This document shows positions 25,842-35,600 of a DNA stretch of 64,000 nucleotides, piece after piece. How positions within the stretch are numbered: the first letter of the stretch is position 1; each line of letters starts with the position of its first letter. The notes under the pieces are model-generated. The model was not told the origin of the DNA and did not search any database. It saw only the letters and a program-made list of their open reading frames with translations. Source of the stretch: Actinomyces sp. oral taxon 414 (GTDB lineage: Bacteria > Actinomycetota > Actinomycetes > Actinomycetales > Actinomycetaceae); the NCBI RefSeq assembly GCF_001278845.1, contig NZ_CP012590.1:3472001-3536000 (forward strand), read 5' to 3'. The translations under genes and the position numbers were made by a program.

Positions 25842-27761
25842 ATGTCCCCTATATCCTCATCCTCCCCGCCGACCCCCGCGGCCATCCCCCTGGCCGTGCC
25901 CGCGCGCAGCACGGGCAGGTGGGCGGAGGCCGGCCTGCTCGTCATCGCCCTCCTGCTGGGCCTGAGCGGTTTCCTCCTGACCGCCGTCAACCGCACCGGG
26001 TCCTCGCCGGCCCAGTTCCTGTCGCTGGCCGGCTGCCTCGTGGTCGCGGCCGTCGTCGTCCATCTATGGGTGCGGCGCACCGCCCCCTGGGCGGACCCGG
26101 TGATCCTGCCGGTGGCGGTGGCCCTCAACGGACTGGGCCTGGCCATGATCCAGCGCCTGGACATGGCCTACAAGATCCTCGAGAGGACGCACAACTACGC
26201 CTCCAAGCAGGCGATGTGGACGGGCGTGGGCATTGTGCTGTTCTGCGCAATGCTGCTGGTGCGCGACTACCGCCTGCTGCGCCGCTGGGACCGCTGGGCC
26301 ATGTGGGGCGGCCTGGCCTTCCTCATCCTGCCCTTCGTGCCCGGCCTGGGCCAGAGCATCAACGGCGCCCGGATCTGGATCCGCCTGGGCCCCATGTCCT
26401 TCCAGCCGGCGGAGATAACCAAGGTGTTCCTGGCGGTCTTCTTCGCCTCCTTCCTCATGGCCAACCGCGACAACCTCGCCCTGGCGGGCCGGAAGATCCT
26501 GGGCGTCAACCTGCCCCGGGCCCGGCACCTGGGCCCCCTGCTGATCGTGTGGGGCGTGAGCATTGTCGTCCTGGTCCTCCAGCGCGATCTGGGCAGCTCG
26601 CTACTCCTGTTCGGGCTGTTCGTCGTCACCCTGTACGTGGCCACCGACCGGCCCAGCTGGCTGCTCATCGGCGCGGCGCTGTTCATCCCGGCGGCCTGGT
26701 TCGCGGCCACCCACCTCAACCACGTGCAGCAGCGCGTCGACGGCTGGCTGCACGCCATGGACCCCGCCATCTACAACCTCGAGTACGGCAGCTCCCAGCA
26801 GCTGGTGACGGGACTGTTCGGCATGGCCTCGGGCGGGCTGCTGGGCACCGGCTGGGGCAAGGGCTACCCCAACCTCGTACCCTTCGCGAACTCCGACTTC
26901 ATTATCGCCTCCTTCGGCGAGGAGCTGGGGCTGATGGGGATGCTGGCGCTGCTCATGCTCTACCTCATTCTCATTGAGCGCGGTCTGCGCACGGCGGTCC
27001 ACCTGCGCGAAGGCTTCGGCAAGCTGCTGGCCGTGAGCCTGTCCTTCACCATCGCCCTGCAGGTCTTCGTCGTCGTCGGCGGCGTCACGCGCCTCATCCC
27101 CCTGACCGGTCTGACCACTCCCTTCCTCGCCTACGGCGGGTCCTCGCTGGTGGCCAACTGGATCATTCTGGCGCTGCTCGTGCGATTGTCCGACGCCGCC
27201 CGCCGGCCGGTGACCGCCGCGCCGCGCATTATCGACACCGCCGAGCTGCCCACGTCCATCCGCAAGAACGTGCTCAATGCCGACACGCCGGACGACGCGA
27301 GCGTCCCGCCGGACCAGGGCCCCGCCGCACCCGTCTCCCCGCCGGAGCAGCACGCTGCGCCCGTCGCGCCCGTCCCCCCGCAGGACCAGGGCCCCGCCGC
27401 ACCGACGCCGTCGAACTGGTCATCCGTACCGCCGAACCAGCCCGTCGCGCCCGCCGCGCCCGTCTCCCCGCCGGACCAGCACACCGCACCCGCCTCGCCG
27501 CTGGACCAGCGCACCGTCCCGCCGGCGCCGTCGAATCAGCCGACCGTCGCCCTGGACCAGCACGCCGCCTCGGCGCCGCCGAACTGGTCATTCGTACCGC
27601 CGAACCAGCCCATCGTGCCCGCCGCGCCCGTCTCCCCGCCGGACCAGCACGCCGCGCCCGTCTCCCCGCCGGACCAGCACGCCGCCTCGCCGGCGCCGCC
27701 GAACCCGCCGACCCGATTCACGAACCCGCCGACCCGATTCACGGAGGGTGGCCGCGCATGA
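25842..27761 (+). CDS. rodA: SEDS peptidoglycan glycosyltransferase RodA/FtsW family
   Basis: A 639-residue protein. The first 460 or so residues form the ten-helix SEDS core that polymerises lipid II, with PFVPGLGQSINGARIWI, QPAEITKVFLAVF, VLQRDLGSSLL, TGWGKGYPNLVP and the conserved ASFGEELG. It acts with the transpeptidase encoded next. The C-terminal 160 residues are an unusual Pro/Ala/Gln-rich cytoplasmic tail made of repeats of PPDQHAAP- and PPNQP-like units, absent from standard RodA (about 400-470 residues). The start at 25842 has GTGAGG upstream; ATG at 25824 is an alternative. Confidence 0.93.
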   Translation: MSPISSSSPPTPAAIPLAVPARSTGRWAEAGLLVIALLLGLSGFLLTAVNRTGSSPAQFLSLAGCLVVAAVVVHLWVRRTAPWADPVILPVAVALNGLGLAMIQRLDMAYKILERTHNYASKQAMWTGVGIVLFCAMLLVRDYRLLRRWDRWAMWGGLAFLILPFVPGLGQSINGARIWIRLGPMSFQPAEITKVFLAVFFASFLMANRDNLALAGRKILGVNLPRARHLGPLLIVWGVSIVVLVLQRDLGSSLLLFGLFVVTLYVATDRPSWLLIGAALFIPAAWFAATHLNHVQQRVDGWLHAMDPAIYNLEYGSSQQLVTGLFGMASGGLLGTGWGKGYPNLVPFANSDFIIASFGEELGLMGMLALLMLYLILIERGLRTAVHLREGFGKLLAVSLSFTIALQVFVVVGGVTRLIPLTGLTTPFLAYGGSSLVANWIILALLVRLSDAARRPVTAAPRIIDTAELPTSIRKNVLNADTPDDASVPPDQGPAAPVSPPEQHAAPVAPVPPQDQGPAAPTPSNWSSVPPNQPVAPAAPVSPPDQHTAPASPLDQRTVPPAPSNQPTVALDQHAASAPPNWSFVPPNQPIVPAAPVSPPDQHAAPVSPPDQHAASPAPPNPPTRFTNPPTRFTEGGRA

Positions 27762-29251
27762 ACCGCCAGATCCATCAGGTCACAATCCTGGTCCTCGTCA
27801 TGTTCCTCACGCTGTGCACCTCGGTGACCAGCGTCCAGGGACTGGCCCGTCCGGCCCTGTGGGAGGCCTCCTCCTCGCAGGGCACGCTGACGACCGACTC
27901 GCGCAATTCCCGCACCGTCTACGCCGAGTTCGGCACGGACCGCGGCCAGATCATCGTCGGCGGCGACGCCGTCGCCGACTCGGTCTCCTCCGACGACGCC
28001 TACGCCTACCAGCGCACCTACCCCCAGGGCGAGCTCTACGCCCCGATCACCGGCTACTTCTCGACCTACTTCGCCTCCATGACGGGCATGGAGCAGGCCG
28101 GAAACAAGCTGCTCAACGGAGAGGATCCCTCGCTCTTCTCCAGCCGCGTCAAGTCCCTCATCACCGGGCAGACCCAGCGGGGCGGCTCCCTGGAGCTGAC
28201 GATCGACCCTGAGGTCCAGCAGGCCGCCTGGGACGCCCTGGCCGGACGCCGCGGCTCCGTCGTCGCCCTCAACCCCTCCACGGGCGCGATCCTCGCCATG
28301 GTCTCCTCGCCCTCCTACGACCCCAATCTGCTGGCCTCCCACGACGATGAGACCGCCCAGGGCGCCTGGGACTCGCTGATCGACGACGAGGCCCGCCCGC
28401 TCGACAACCGCGCCATCGGCGGCAACCTCTACCCGCCGGGCTCGACCTTCAAGGTCCTCACGGTCGCCGCCGGCCTGCGCACGGGCAAGATCACCGCCAA
28501 CTCCGAGGTGGACGCCCCCAATACGCTCACCCTGCCGGGCACGAACCACGCCCTGTCCAACTACGCGTCGGAGTCCTGCGGCAACGGCCGGGTGACGCTG
28601 GCCTACGCCTTCGCCGAGTCGTGCAACACGCCCTTCGCCCAGTTGGCCATGGACGTGGGCGACGAGGCGCTGGCCGACGAGGCCTCCAGGTGGGGCTTCG
28701 GCTCGGACCTGTCGATCCCCCTGTCGGTCTCCCACTCCGTCTACCCGGCCAACGACTCCGTCGCCCAGACGGCCATGGCGGGCATCGGCCAGCAGTCGGT
28801 GCGCGCCACCCCGCTCATGATGGCGATGGTGGCGGCCACGGTCGCCAACGACGGCGAGCAGATGGTCCCGTACCTGATCTCCCAGACCCTCGACGCCGAC
28901 CTCCAGGTCGTCTCGACGACCAAGCCGACGGTGGCGCGCACCCCCATTGACTCCGACACCGCCGCGACCCTCACCAGTCTCATGCAGGAGACGGTCAACA
29001 GCGGCACCGGGACCCCCGCCCAGGTCGCCGGCGTCTCGGTCGCCGGCAAGACGGGCACCGCCCAGACCGGTTCCGACGACGGCGGCCCCATCACCTGGTT
29101 CATTGGCTTCGCCGGCACCGACATTAACAACCCCACGGTCGCCGTCGCCGTCGTGCTCGACGGCGGGGAGCAGATCCCGACGACGGGCACCGGCGGCTCC
29201 GTGGCCGGCCCGATCGCGGCCTCCGTCATCGACGCGGCGGTGGACCAGTGA
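27758..29251 (+). CDS. pbpA: Penicillin-binding protein PbpA (class B transpeptidase)
   Basis: A 497-residue class B PBP that cross-links peptidoglycan at the outer face of the membrane. One N-terminal signal anchor (8-28), a dimerisation region, then the transpeptidase domain with the active serine in GSTFK, SCN in ESCNTPF and KTG in AGKTGTAQ. It is the partner of the SEDS protein upstream. ATGA overlaps join it to rodA, and its stop overlaps the pknA GTG. Confidence 0.96.
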   Translation: MNRQIHQVTILVLVMFLTLCTSVTSVQGLARPALWEASSSQGTLTTDSRNSRTVYAEFGTDRGQIIVGGDAVADSVSSDDAYAYQRTYPQGELYAPITGYFSTYFASMTGMEQAGNKLLNGEDPSLFSSRVKSLITGQTQRGGSLELTIDPEVQQAAWDALAGRRGSVVALNPSTGAILAMVSSPSYDPNLLASHDDETAQGAWDSLIDDEARPLDNRAIGGNLYPPGSTFKVLTVAAGLRTGKITANSEVDAPNTLTLPGTNHALSNYASESCGNGRVTLAYAFAESCNTPFAQLAMDVGDEALADEASRWGFGSDLSIPLSVSHSVYPANDSVAQTAMAGIGQQSVRATPLMMAMVAATVANDGEQMVPYLISQTLDADLQVVSTTKPTVARTPIDSDTAATLTSLMQETVNSGTGTPAQVAGVSVAGKTGTAQTGSDDGGPITWFIGFAGTDINNPTVAVAVVLDGGEQIPTTGTGGSVAGPIAASVIDAAVDQ

Positions 29252-30564
29252 AACCCGAGATCGGCCTGGAGATCCAGGGGCGCTACGAGCTCGTCGAGCG
29301 CATCGCCATCGGGGGGATGGGCGAGGTGTGGCGCGCCACCGACCTGCGCTCGGGGCGGGCCGTGGCCGCCAAGATCCTGCGCCCCGAGCTGACGGGGGAC
29401 GAGATCTTCCTGGCGCGACTGCGGGCCGAGGCCGCCAATTCCCGCGGCCTGCGCCACCCCAACCTCGCCGTCGTGCTCGACGCCGGGGAGCGGGACGGCT
29501 CGGGCTGGATCATTATGGAGCTGGTCCAGGGCCGCCCCCTGTCCGACATACTGGAGGAGCGGGGCACCATGCGCCCCGTCGAGATCCTCACCATCATGGC
29601 GCAGGTGGCGCGCGCCCTGCAGGTGGTCCACGACTCCGGCGTCATCCACCGCGACGTCAAGCCCTCCAACATCCTCATTAACCGCGAGGGCCTGGCCAAA
29701 CTGACGGACTTCGGCATCTCCACGGCCGTGCACCAGCGGCCCATGACCGCCACCGGCATGGTCATGGGAACCGCCCAGTACCTGGCTCCGGAGCAGGCGA
29801 TGGGCAATATGGCCACGCCCTCGGGCGACCTGTACGCCCTGGGCATTATCGGCTACGAGGCGCTCGTCGGGCACCGCCCCTTCACCGGCTCCACCCAGGT
29901 GGAGATCGCCTTCGCGCACGTCAACCAGGAGGTCCCCCCGATCCCCGGGAATGTGCCCAAGGAGGTCCGCGACGTCATTATGGAGCTGCTGAGCAAGTCC
30001 CCGGCGCTCCGCCCCGCCTCCGCCCGCGAGCTCGCCCGCCGCCTCGACCGCATCGTCATCAACCTGCCCAAGGACTCCTGGGATCCGGCCGAGGTCCCGC
30101 TGTGGAGCTCGGCCGGACAGGGCCCGGGGCGGGACTCGACTCCCGCCTCGGGCGCCGGCGCCCGGGAGACGCCCGGCCGGCCGGGCGCTCCGGCCGTCGC
30201 GCGCTCGGCCAGCTCCGGCGGGGAGGCCCCGTCCCGGAGATCCCGCCCCGCCCCGCCGGGCCCGACCCGGCGGGAGGACGAGCCGCGGGGGGCGGAGCGC
30301 CCGGCCGGCCGGCGCGCCGCAGAGCCGGACGGCGGATCCCACAACGCCCCGCACCGGGACCGTGGGGCCGATAGCGACTCGCCGGACCGGTCCGGGGACC
30401 GGCAATCCCGCCCGCGGCGGCCGCCGATCGTCGTCATCGCCGTCGTCGCCGTCGTGGCCCTCGCCATCGTCCTCGTCGTCACCCTGAGTACCCTTGCCCA
30501 TGCGCAACCGGTTTCAGGACATGATGACCTCGTGTCCCCCACCTCATTGAAGGAGGCACTGTGA
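29248..30564 (+). CDS. pknA: Ser/Thr protein kinase PknA
   Basis: A 438-residue kinase. The kinase domain spans about 8-270 with the glycine loop IAIGGMGEVW, the lysine in VAAKIL, HRDVKPSN, DFGIS and APEQAMG. A disordered Pro/Arg-rich linker follows, then a transmembrane helix (about 393-415, IVVIAVVAVVALAIVLVVTL) and a short outer tail. In mycobacteria PknA with PknB controls growth and division through FhaA, Wag31 and CwlM. The GTG start overlaps pbpA. Confidence 0.95.
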   Translation: MKPEIGLEIQGRYELVERIAIGGMGEVWRATDLRSGRAVAAKILRPELTGDEIFLARLRAEAANSRGLRHPNLAVVLDAGERDGSGWIIMELVQGRPLSDILEERGTMRPVEILTIMAQVARALQVVHDSGVIHRDVKPSNILINREGLAKLTDFGISTAVHQRPMTATGMVMGTAQYLAPEQAMGNMATPSGDLYALGIIGYEALVGHRPFTGSTQVEIAFAHVNQEVPPIPGNVPKEVRDVIMELLSKSPALRPASARELARRLDRIVINLPKDSWDPAEVPLWSSAGQGPGRDSTPASGAGARETPGRPGAPAVARSASSGGEAPSRRSRPAPPGPTRREDEPRGAERPAGRRAAEPDGGSHNAPHRDRGADSDSPDRSGDRQSRPRRPPIVVIAVVAVVALAIVLVVTLSTLAHAQPVSGHDDLVSPTSLKEAL

Positions 30565-32432
30565 CCGGCCAGTTCCCCAAGGTCCTCGCGGGCCGTTATG
30601 AGATCCGCGAGATGATCGGCCGCGGAGGCATGGCCGAGGTCCACCTCGGCTATGACAGGCGCCTATCGCGCATTATCGCCATTAAGCTGCTGCGCTCCGA
30701 CATTGCGGGCGACCCCACCTTCCAGGCGCGCTTCCGCCGGGAGGCGCAGTCCGCCGCCGCCCTCAACCACCCGTCCATCGTCTCTGTCTACGACTCGGGA
30801 GAGGAGCAGCTCCCCAACCCCAACGGCGCCATCCGCTCGGTGCCCTACATCGTCATGGAGTACGTCGAGGGGCACACGGTCCGCGAGTTCCTCGGCGAGG
30901 GCGAGGCCGTGCCCATCCCCGAGGCCGTCGAGATCGTCACCGGCGTCCTGGACGCGCTGGAGTACTCCCACCGCGCCGGCATCATCCACCGGGACATTAA
31001 ACCCGGCAATATTATGCTGACCTCGACGGGCGCGGTGAAGGTGATGGACTTCGGCATCGCCCGCGCCGTGGAGGACTCCGCGGCGACCGTCACCCAGACC
31101 CACGCCGTGGTGGGCACCGCCCAGTACCTGTCGCCCGAGCAGGCCCGCGGCGAGGTCGTTGACGCCCGCAGCGACCTGTACTCGACCGGCTGCCTGCTCT
31201 ACGAGCTGCTCACCGGCAAGCCGCCCTTCACGGGCGACTCCGCGGTGGCCATCGCCTACCAGCACGTGCGCGAGATCCCGCGGCCGCCGTCGTCCGTGGC
31301 CGCCGACGTGCCCGAGTCCCTTGACCGGGTCGTGCTCAAGGCCCTGGCCAAGAACCGCGACGACCGCTACCAGGACGCCTCCCACATGCGCGCCGACCTC
31401 CTGGCGGCGGCGCGCGGCCTGAGCGTGAGCGCCCCATCGGCGGAGTCCTGGTCGGCGCCGGCGCCGGCGCCCGCGATGGCCGCCGGCTCCCCGTCCCCGG
31501 CGCCCGCCCCCGCCCCGCCGGCGCCCCCCGCCCCGCCGATGGCGCGCCGGACCCGCACGCCGTCGGCCGCCGCGGAGTCGGAGGACGATCACAGCTCCTC
31601 CCGCCGCTGGTGGGTGTGGGTGCTCCTCATCCTCGTGCTGATCGCGGCGGGCGTCGGCGTCGGCATGCTCATTAAGAACGCCACGGCCGCCCGCCCGGCC
31701 CCGACGCCGTCGGCGACCGTGACGGCGGCGCCGGTCCCGGACGTCGCGGGCATGAGCGAGTCGGACGCGCGCAGTACGATCGAGGGCGCCGGCCTGAAAT
31801 TCGTCAAGGGCGACGACGTCGCCTCGGACACCGTGGAGGCGGGCATGGCGGTCTCCTCCGACCCGGGCGCGGGCGCCTCCGTGCTCCTGGGAGGGGAGGT
31901 CACCGTCCACTTCTCTTCCGGTTCGGCCATGGTCGAGGTCCCCGACGTGACCGGCCTGTCGCAGTCCGAGGCGCGTTCGCGCATCGAGGGCGCCGGCCTG
32001 ACCTGGGGCGATGTGCTGACCGAGGACTCGGCCACCACGTCGGCGGGTCGGATTATCCGCACCGACCCGGGCGCGGGCGCCTCCGTCGGGCGCGGCGAGA
32101 CCATCTCGGTGGTCATCTCCTCGGGCCGGACGACCGTCCCCCAGATCACGAACCTGGAGTCCCAGGAGGCCCAGGACGCGATCACGGGGGCGGGCCTGAC
32201 CTACAACTCCTCCACCGTGGAGGCGACCACCACCGACCCGGCGCTGGACGGCAAGTACGTCATCACCGCCGTCAACCCGGCCGAGGGCACGAGCCTGGAG
32301 ATCGGCAGCGCCGTCAATATCACCATCACTCACTACACCCTCAAGGCGCAGCCGACCGCCACAGCCACCCCGACGCAACAGCAGCAACCGGAGCCGAAAC
32401 CGACCAAGACCAAGGAGAAGGAAGACGACTGA
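30561..32432 (+). CDS. pknB: PASTA-domain Ser/Thr protein kinase PknB
   Basis: A 623-residue receptor kinase. The kinase domain (about 8-275) has IGRGGMAEVHLG, HRDIKPGN and DFGIA; a linker, a transmembrane helix (about 350-370, WVWVLLILVLIAAGVGVGML) and three PASTA domains follow, starting near VPDVAGMSES, VPDVTGLSQSEA and VPQITNLESQEA. PASTA domains sense muropeptides or lipid II outside. Mycobacterial PknB has four, so this is shorter. The GTG start overlaps the pknA stop and has AAGGAGG upstream. It is the last gene of the operon; an IS256-type end begins 7 bp after its stop. Confidence 0.96.
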   Translation: MTGQFPKVLAGRYEIREMIGRGGMAEVHLGYDRRLSRIIAIKLLRSDIAGDPTFQARFRREAQSAAALNHPSIVSVYDSGEEQLPNPNGAIRSVPYIVMEYVEGHTVREFLGEGEAVPIPEAVEIVTGVLDALEYSHRAGIIHRDIKPGNIMLTSTGAVKVMDFGIARAVEDSAATVTQTHAVVGTAQYLSPEQARGEVVDARSDLYSTGCLLYELLTGKPPFTGDSAVAIAYQHVREIPRPPSSVAADVPESLDRVVLKALAKNRDDRYQDASHMRADLLAAARGLSVSAPSAESWSAPAPAPAMAAGSPSPAPAPAPPAPPAPPMARRTRTPSAAAESEDDHSSSRRWWVWVLLILVLIAAGVGVGMLIKNATAARPAPTPSATVTAAPVPDVAGMSESDARSTIEGAGLKFVKGDDVASDTVEAGMAVSSDPGAGASVLLGGEVTVHFSSGSAMVEVPDVTGLSQSEARSRIEGAGLTWGDVLTEDSATTSAGRIIRTDPGAGASVGRGETISVVISSGRTTVPQITNLESQEAQDAITGAGLTYNSSTVEATTTDPALDGKYVITAVNPAEGTSLEIGSAVNITITHYTLKAQPTATATPTQQQQPEPKPTKTKEKEDD

Positions 32433-32605
32433 CTGAATCCGGAAGGTTATTCTGGAGGCGTCTGAGTACGTTTGTGCGATGCGAGGTCATTGAGAGGGCG
32501 GGGGCGACCGGTCGGTCAGTCGGGCTGACGCCCCGCTGCCGGTCGGCGCCGCGCTGGCTCCGGTCAGTGCCGCGCCGACCGCGACCGACCCCTTCCTCGT
32601 CGAGA

Positions 32606-32664
32606 CGTGCATTTTGCACTCGAAAGTGACGGTTGGAACTGCACTTTCGAGTGCAAAGTGCACG
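32606..32664. other. Hairpin with 23-bp arms inside the IS256 element
   Basis: The left arm begins CGTGCATTTTGCACTCGAAA and its complement lies at 32642-32664 with one mismatch and a 13-nt loop. Each arm also contains the smaller palindrome TGCA-TTTTGCA / GTGCAAAGTGCAC. It might act as a terminator for pknB read-through or as a recombination site. Confidence 0.65.
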
Positions 32665-32794
32665 TTTCGGCGTCCGGGGTTGTACGAGGAGGCCGGCGCC
32701 GCGGCCCGCGGGCCCCGTTTGCTCGCCGGGGCGCCCGCCCGGGCCGCCGCCCGGCCCGCGGACACTCTTTTTGACCGGTCCGAGGGCGCCAGCT

Positions 32795-32912
32795 GTCCAA
32801 ATCTGCCACAAAGACCCGTATCGAGCCGGAGCGTGCGAGAAGAAACGTTGATATTCCGCGCTTTTCTTCGCGGCCAATCCCGGCCCGGAGCGCCTTTGTG
32901 GCAGATTTGGAC
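32795..32912 (-). repeat. 118-bp MITE, copy 3 (inverted)
   Basis: Perfect GTCCAAATCTGCCACAAAG terminal repeats and a core that matches the reverse complement of copies 1 and 2 (for example CGAGCCGGAGCGTGCGAGAA). It has exactly the same length but more sequence differences, so it is an independent insertion. Confidence 0.85.
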
Positions 32913-32984
32913 ACACCCCGCCCCGGACCGTCACAGGAGCCCCACCAGCACCAGGTCAAGTCTTTTGGTGTGGTGTTCTTTCGG

Positions 32985-34280
32985 TCAGGTGGTGATGGGG
33001 GGCAGGGCGGCGCGGCCGCCGTCGCCGCCGGTGTTGTCGGTGTGGAGCATGTCGGTCAGGCGCTGCAGGGAGGTCTGGGAGAGGTATCGGCGTTCGCCGT
33101 ACTGCCACTCCTCGTGCTGTTCGAGCAGGACGGATCCGATCAGGGGGCGTGCGGAGTCGCTGTCGGGGAAGACCTGGACGACGTCTGCGCGGCGCTTGAT
33201 CTCGCGGCCCAAGGCGCTCGATGGGGTTGCTGCGGCCGGATCTTGGTCCAGTGCTCGCGGGGGAAGGCCGCGAACGCGGTCAGGTCCGGCTCGGCGTCGA
33301 TCAGCATCCGGGCGATTCTGAAGGGAAGGCGTCCCTCAGGGTGTCGACGACGTGCTGGTACTGGGCCATGACGGCCTCCCTGCTGGTGGGGGCGAAGATC
33401 GTGGAGACCAGGGCGCCCGCCGGCTCGGGTGCGGGCCGAGCCGAGCCCGGGTGGTGATGGTGCGGGCGAAGCGGGGCGCGGCAGCGCTGCCAGGCGGCTC
33501 CGGGAAGGATCGCCCTGACCGCGGCGCGGATGCCGGCGTGGGCGTCACCGGTAGTCCAGGACCACGCCCTCGGGGTCGTGGGGTGAGGGGACCTTGAGGC
33601 CGCGCTCTCGCAGGGACCGCAAGACAAGGAGGTCCAGAAATCGGTGGTCTCGGCGTCGCCCAGGGCCATGCCCAGGATCCTTCCGGCGCCCTTGGGCCGA
33701 CACGCCGGTGGCCACCACCAGCGCCCGGCAGACCACCCGGTGCCCCGCCCTCACGTCCAGGTACGTGGCGTCCACGAACAAGTAGGGGAACCAGGTGTGG
33801 TCCAGGCGGCGGGCGAGGAACTCGTGCACGCCCTCGTCGATGTCCTTGCAGATCCTTGAGACCGTGGAGCGGCTGATCCCGGACTCGTTGCCCAGGGCCT
33901 TGACCAGGTCGCCAGGCCTTGCGCGTGGACACGCCCTCGATCCACGCGGAGCAGCCCGCCGCGCATCTGGGCCTTGTCGACCCGGCGGCGGGGGTGGAGC
34001 AGGGAGGGGAAGAACGACCCGGTGCGAAGCTTGGGGATGGCCAGTTCGACCTCCCCGGCGGTGGTGGCCACCGTCTTGGGCCTCGTGCCGTTGCGGCGGT
34101 TGGTGCGCTGCGGGGTGCGCTCGTAGCGCTGCGCGCCGATCACGGCGGCGGCCTCGGCGTCGACCAGGTCCTGCAGCCCGGCCTGGAGCAGGCGGCGGAA
34201 GACGCCCGTCTAGCAAGATCGGGGTCGGCCAGGACTTCCCGGATCAGCGTGGACACGGCCCACTGGTTCGTGGCGGGCAT
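32985..34280 (-). pseudogene. IS256-family transposase, multiple frameshifts
   Basis: Pieces in different frames follow family order: MPATNQWAVSTLIREVL at the N-terminus, VIGAQRYERTPQRTNRRNG with VELAIPKLRTGSFFPSLL, then DLVKALGNESGISRSTVSRIC and FPYLFVDATYLDVRAGHRV (first catalytic Asp), DAHAGIRAAVRAILPGAAWQ (second Asp region) and WQYGERRYLSQTSLQRL at the C-terminus. At least four frame breaks (near 34200, 33890, 33545 and 33310) prevent a full product. Confidence 0.85.
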
Positions 34281-34483
34281 CGCGGGTGCACTCCTTGTGA
34301 ATCTTGGTCGAGGAACAGGACTCCCACGATGCCCGCCGCCCTCCCGGGCCGGCGGGCCCCTCGACGCCGAGGGCCCCGCGGGAATTGCCACCACACTAAG
34401 AGACGCACCCCAGCACCACGCAGACACCCCCAGAATAAGCTTTCCGGTACGAGAGCGCTGGAGACGGCCGGACGAACCCGTCT

Positions 34484-34639
34484 TCAGACGGTGGCCTCGC
34501 CCGACAGGTGGAAGGTCGCATTGGCCCAGGGGAAGACGAACTCGAAGAGCCCGAGCACCACGAGCACCGTCAGCGCCAGGGCCTCGATCACCCTGAACCA
34601 CGTGGGGCCGGGCAGGTGCCTCCAGATGAATTCGTACAT
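34484..34639 (-). CDS. Small membrane protein next to sortase
   Basis: A 51-residue protein (starts MYEFIWRHLPGPTWFRVIEA) with one hydrophobic helix (18-37, ending in FVFPW). Small proteins of this type follow class E sortase genes in many Actinobacteria; their function is unknown. Its ATG shares one base with the sortase stop (TGATG), so it is translationally coupled. The spacing to the decayed IS256 right end is only 37 bp. Confidence 0.75.
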   Translation of the reverse strand: MYEFIWRHLPGPTWFRVIEALALTVLVVLGLFEFVFPWANATFHLSGEATV

Positions 34640-35400
34640 CAGTTGACCTCCGGGTCGTTGACGATCGAACTGGGACGGCCCTCAGAGCGCGGCATCCAGT
34701 AGGACAGGGTCCCGTGAACGATCCAGCGCTGGTCATTGCCCCACTCGCCGGTCGTGCTGCCGTTGCAGGTGGTGAGGGTGATCATGCGCTGCGTCGGGGC
34801 GCTCGTGGGGTCGTCGGGCACGGGGGCGATGACATCGACGTCGGAGGGGTCAACGATCTCGTGCCCGGTCACGGTGTAGACGTACCAGATGTCCTGCGTC
34901 ACGACGATAATCTCGTCGCCCTCCTGGAGCAGATCGATGCGGCGGAAGGAGTTGCCATTGGTGCGGCGGTGGCCCGCGATGGCGAAGTTGCCGATCTCGG
35001 CGAGCTGCTGGGTGTCGGGGTAGTGACCGGCCGCAGCCTGATCGAGCACGTCGGGACCGGTGCCCTCCAGGATCGGCATATTGTTATTCGTCACCCCGTA
35101 CCACCGGGGGACGACGAGCATGCCGATGGTCCCCCCGTATCCGACGGCGTCCACGGGCGGGGGATCCTCGGTGTGCCGGGTGCCCTCGACGCGGGGGGAC
35201 TCGACCTGGGTCTGCTCGAAGGCCGCACTGTGGACCTGGGCCTTCTCCCGGGCGTCTATGCTGGTCCACCACAACTGCCACACGAGGAACAGGGCGACGA
35301 CGAGGCCAGCCGTGATGAGGAGTTCGCCGACACCGTGGATGATCGCGTCTACGATCCGGCGCCCACGGGGTGGCCTGGCGCGGCGGTGGCGTGGTGGCAT
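34639..35400 (-). CDS. Class E sortase
   Basis: A 253-residue membrane-anchored transpeptidase that links LPXTG/LAXTG-like proteins to the wall. An Arg-rich start and one anchor helix (about 20-43) precede the catalytic domain. The catalytic residues are H144 in AIAGHRRT, C212 in TLTTC and R225 in NDQRW. The length and TLTTC with GHR fit class E, the housekeeping type in Actinobacteria. The ATG at 35400 has AGGAGA upstream. It is divergent from crgA. Confidence 0.92.
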   Translation of the reverse strand: MPPRHRRARPPRGRRIVDAIIHGVGELLITAGLVVALFLVWQLWWTSIDAREKAQVHSAAFEQTQVESPRVEGTRHTEDPPPVDAVGYGGTIGMLVVPRWYGVTNNNMPILEGTGPDVLDQAAAGHYPDTQQLAEIGNFAIAGHRRTNGNSFRRIDLLQEGDEIIVVTQDIWYVYTVTGHEIVDPSDVDVIAPVPDDPTSAPTQRMITLTTCNGSTTGEWGNDQRWIVHGTLSYWMPRSEGRPSSIVNDPEVN

Positions 35401-35600
35401 CGAGTCTCCTGTGTCAAATATTCCGGCAGCCAGTGTAGAAGGCGGGATAGAGGACGAGGCGACCTGGGAACGAAGCGCTCGTCACAGACGATCCCCGCCC
35501 GGCCCTTGGCGGGCGCAGCGCGCCCATGGCCTAGGCTGTACGGCAGACGTGCATGAGAACGCGGCCAGATCCCGGCCGCCCCATCAGCGAGGAGGGCCAC

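Larger units (their letters stand above)
32439..34447 (-). mobile_element. IS256-family element (decayed)
   Basis: CCGGAAGGTTATTCTGGAGG at 32439 is matched inverted at 34428-34447 (CCGGAAAGCTTATTCTGGGG). The 2.0-kb element encloses a minus-strand Mutator/IS256-type transposase pseudogene in its right part. The left part (32460-32985) carries a 23-bp-arm hairpin and a copy of the 118-bp MITE. The left end is immediately after pknB. Confidence 0.8.
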
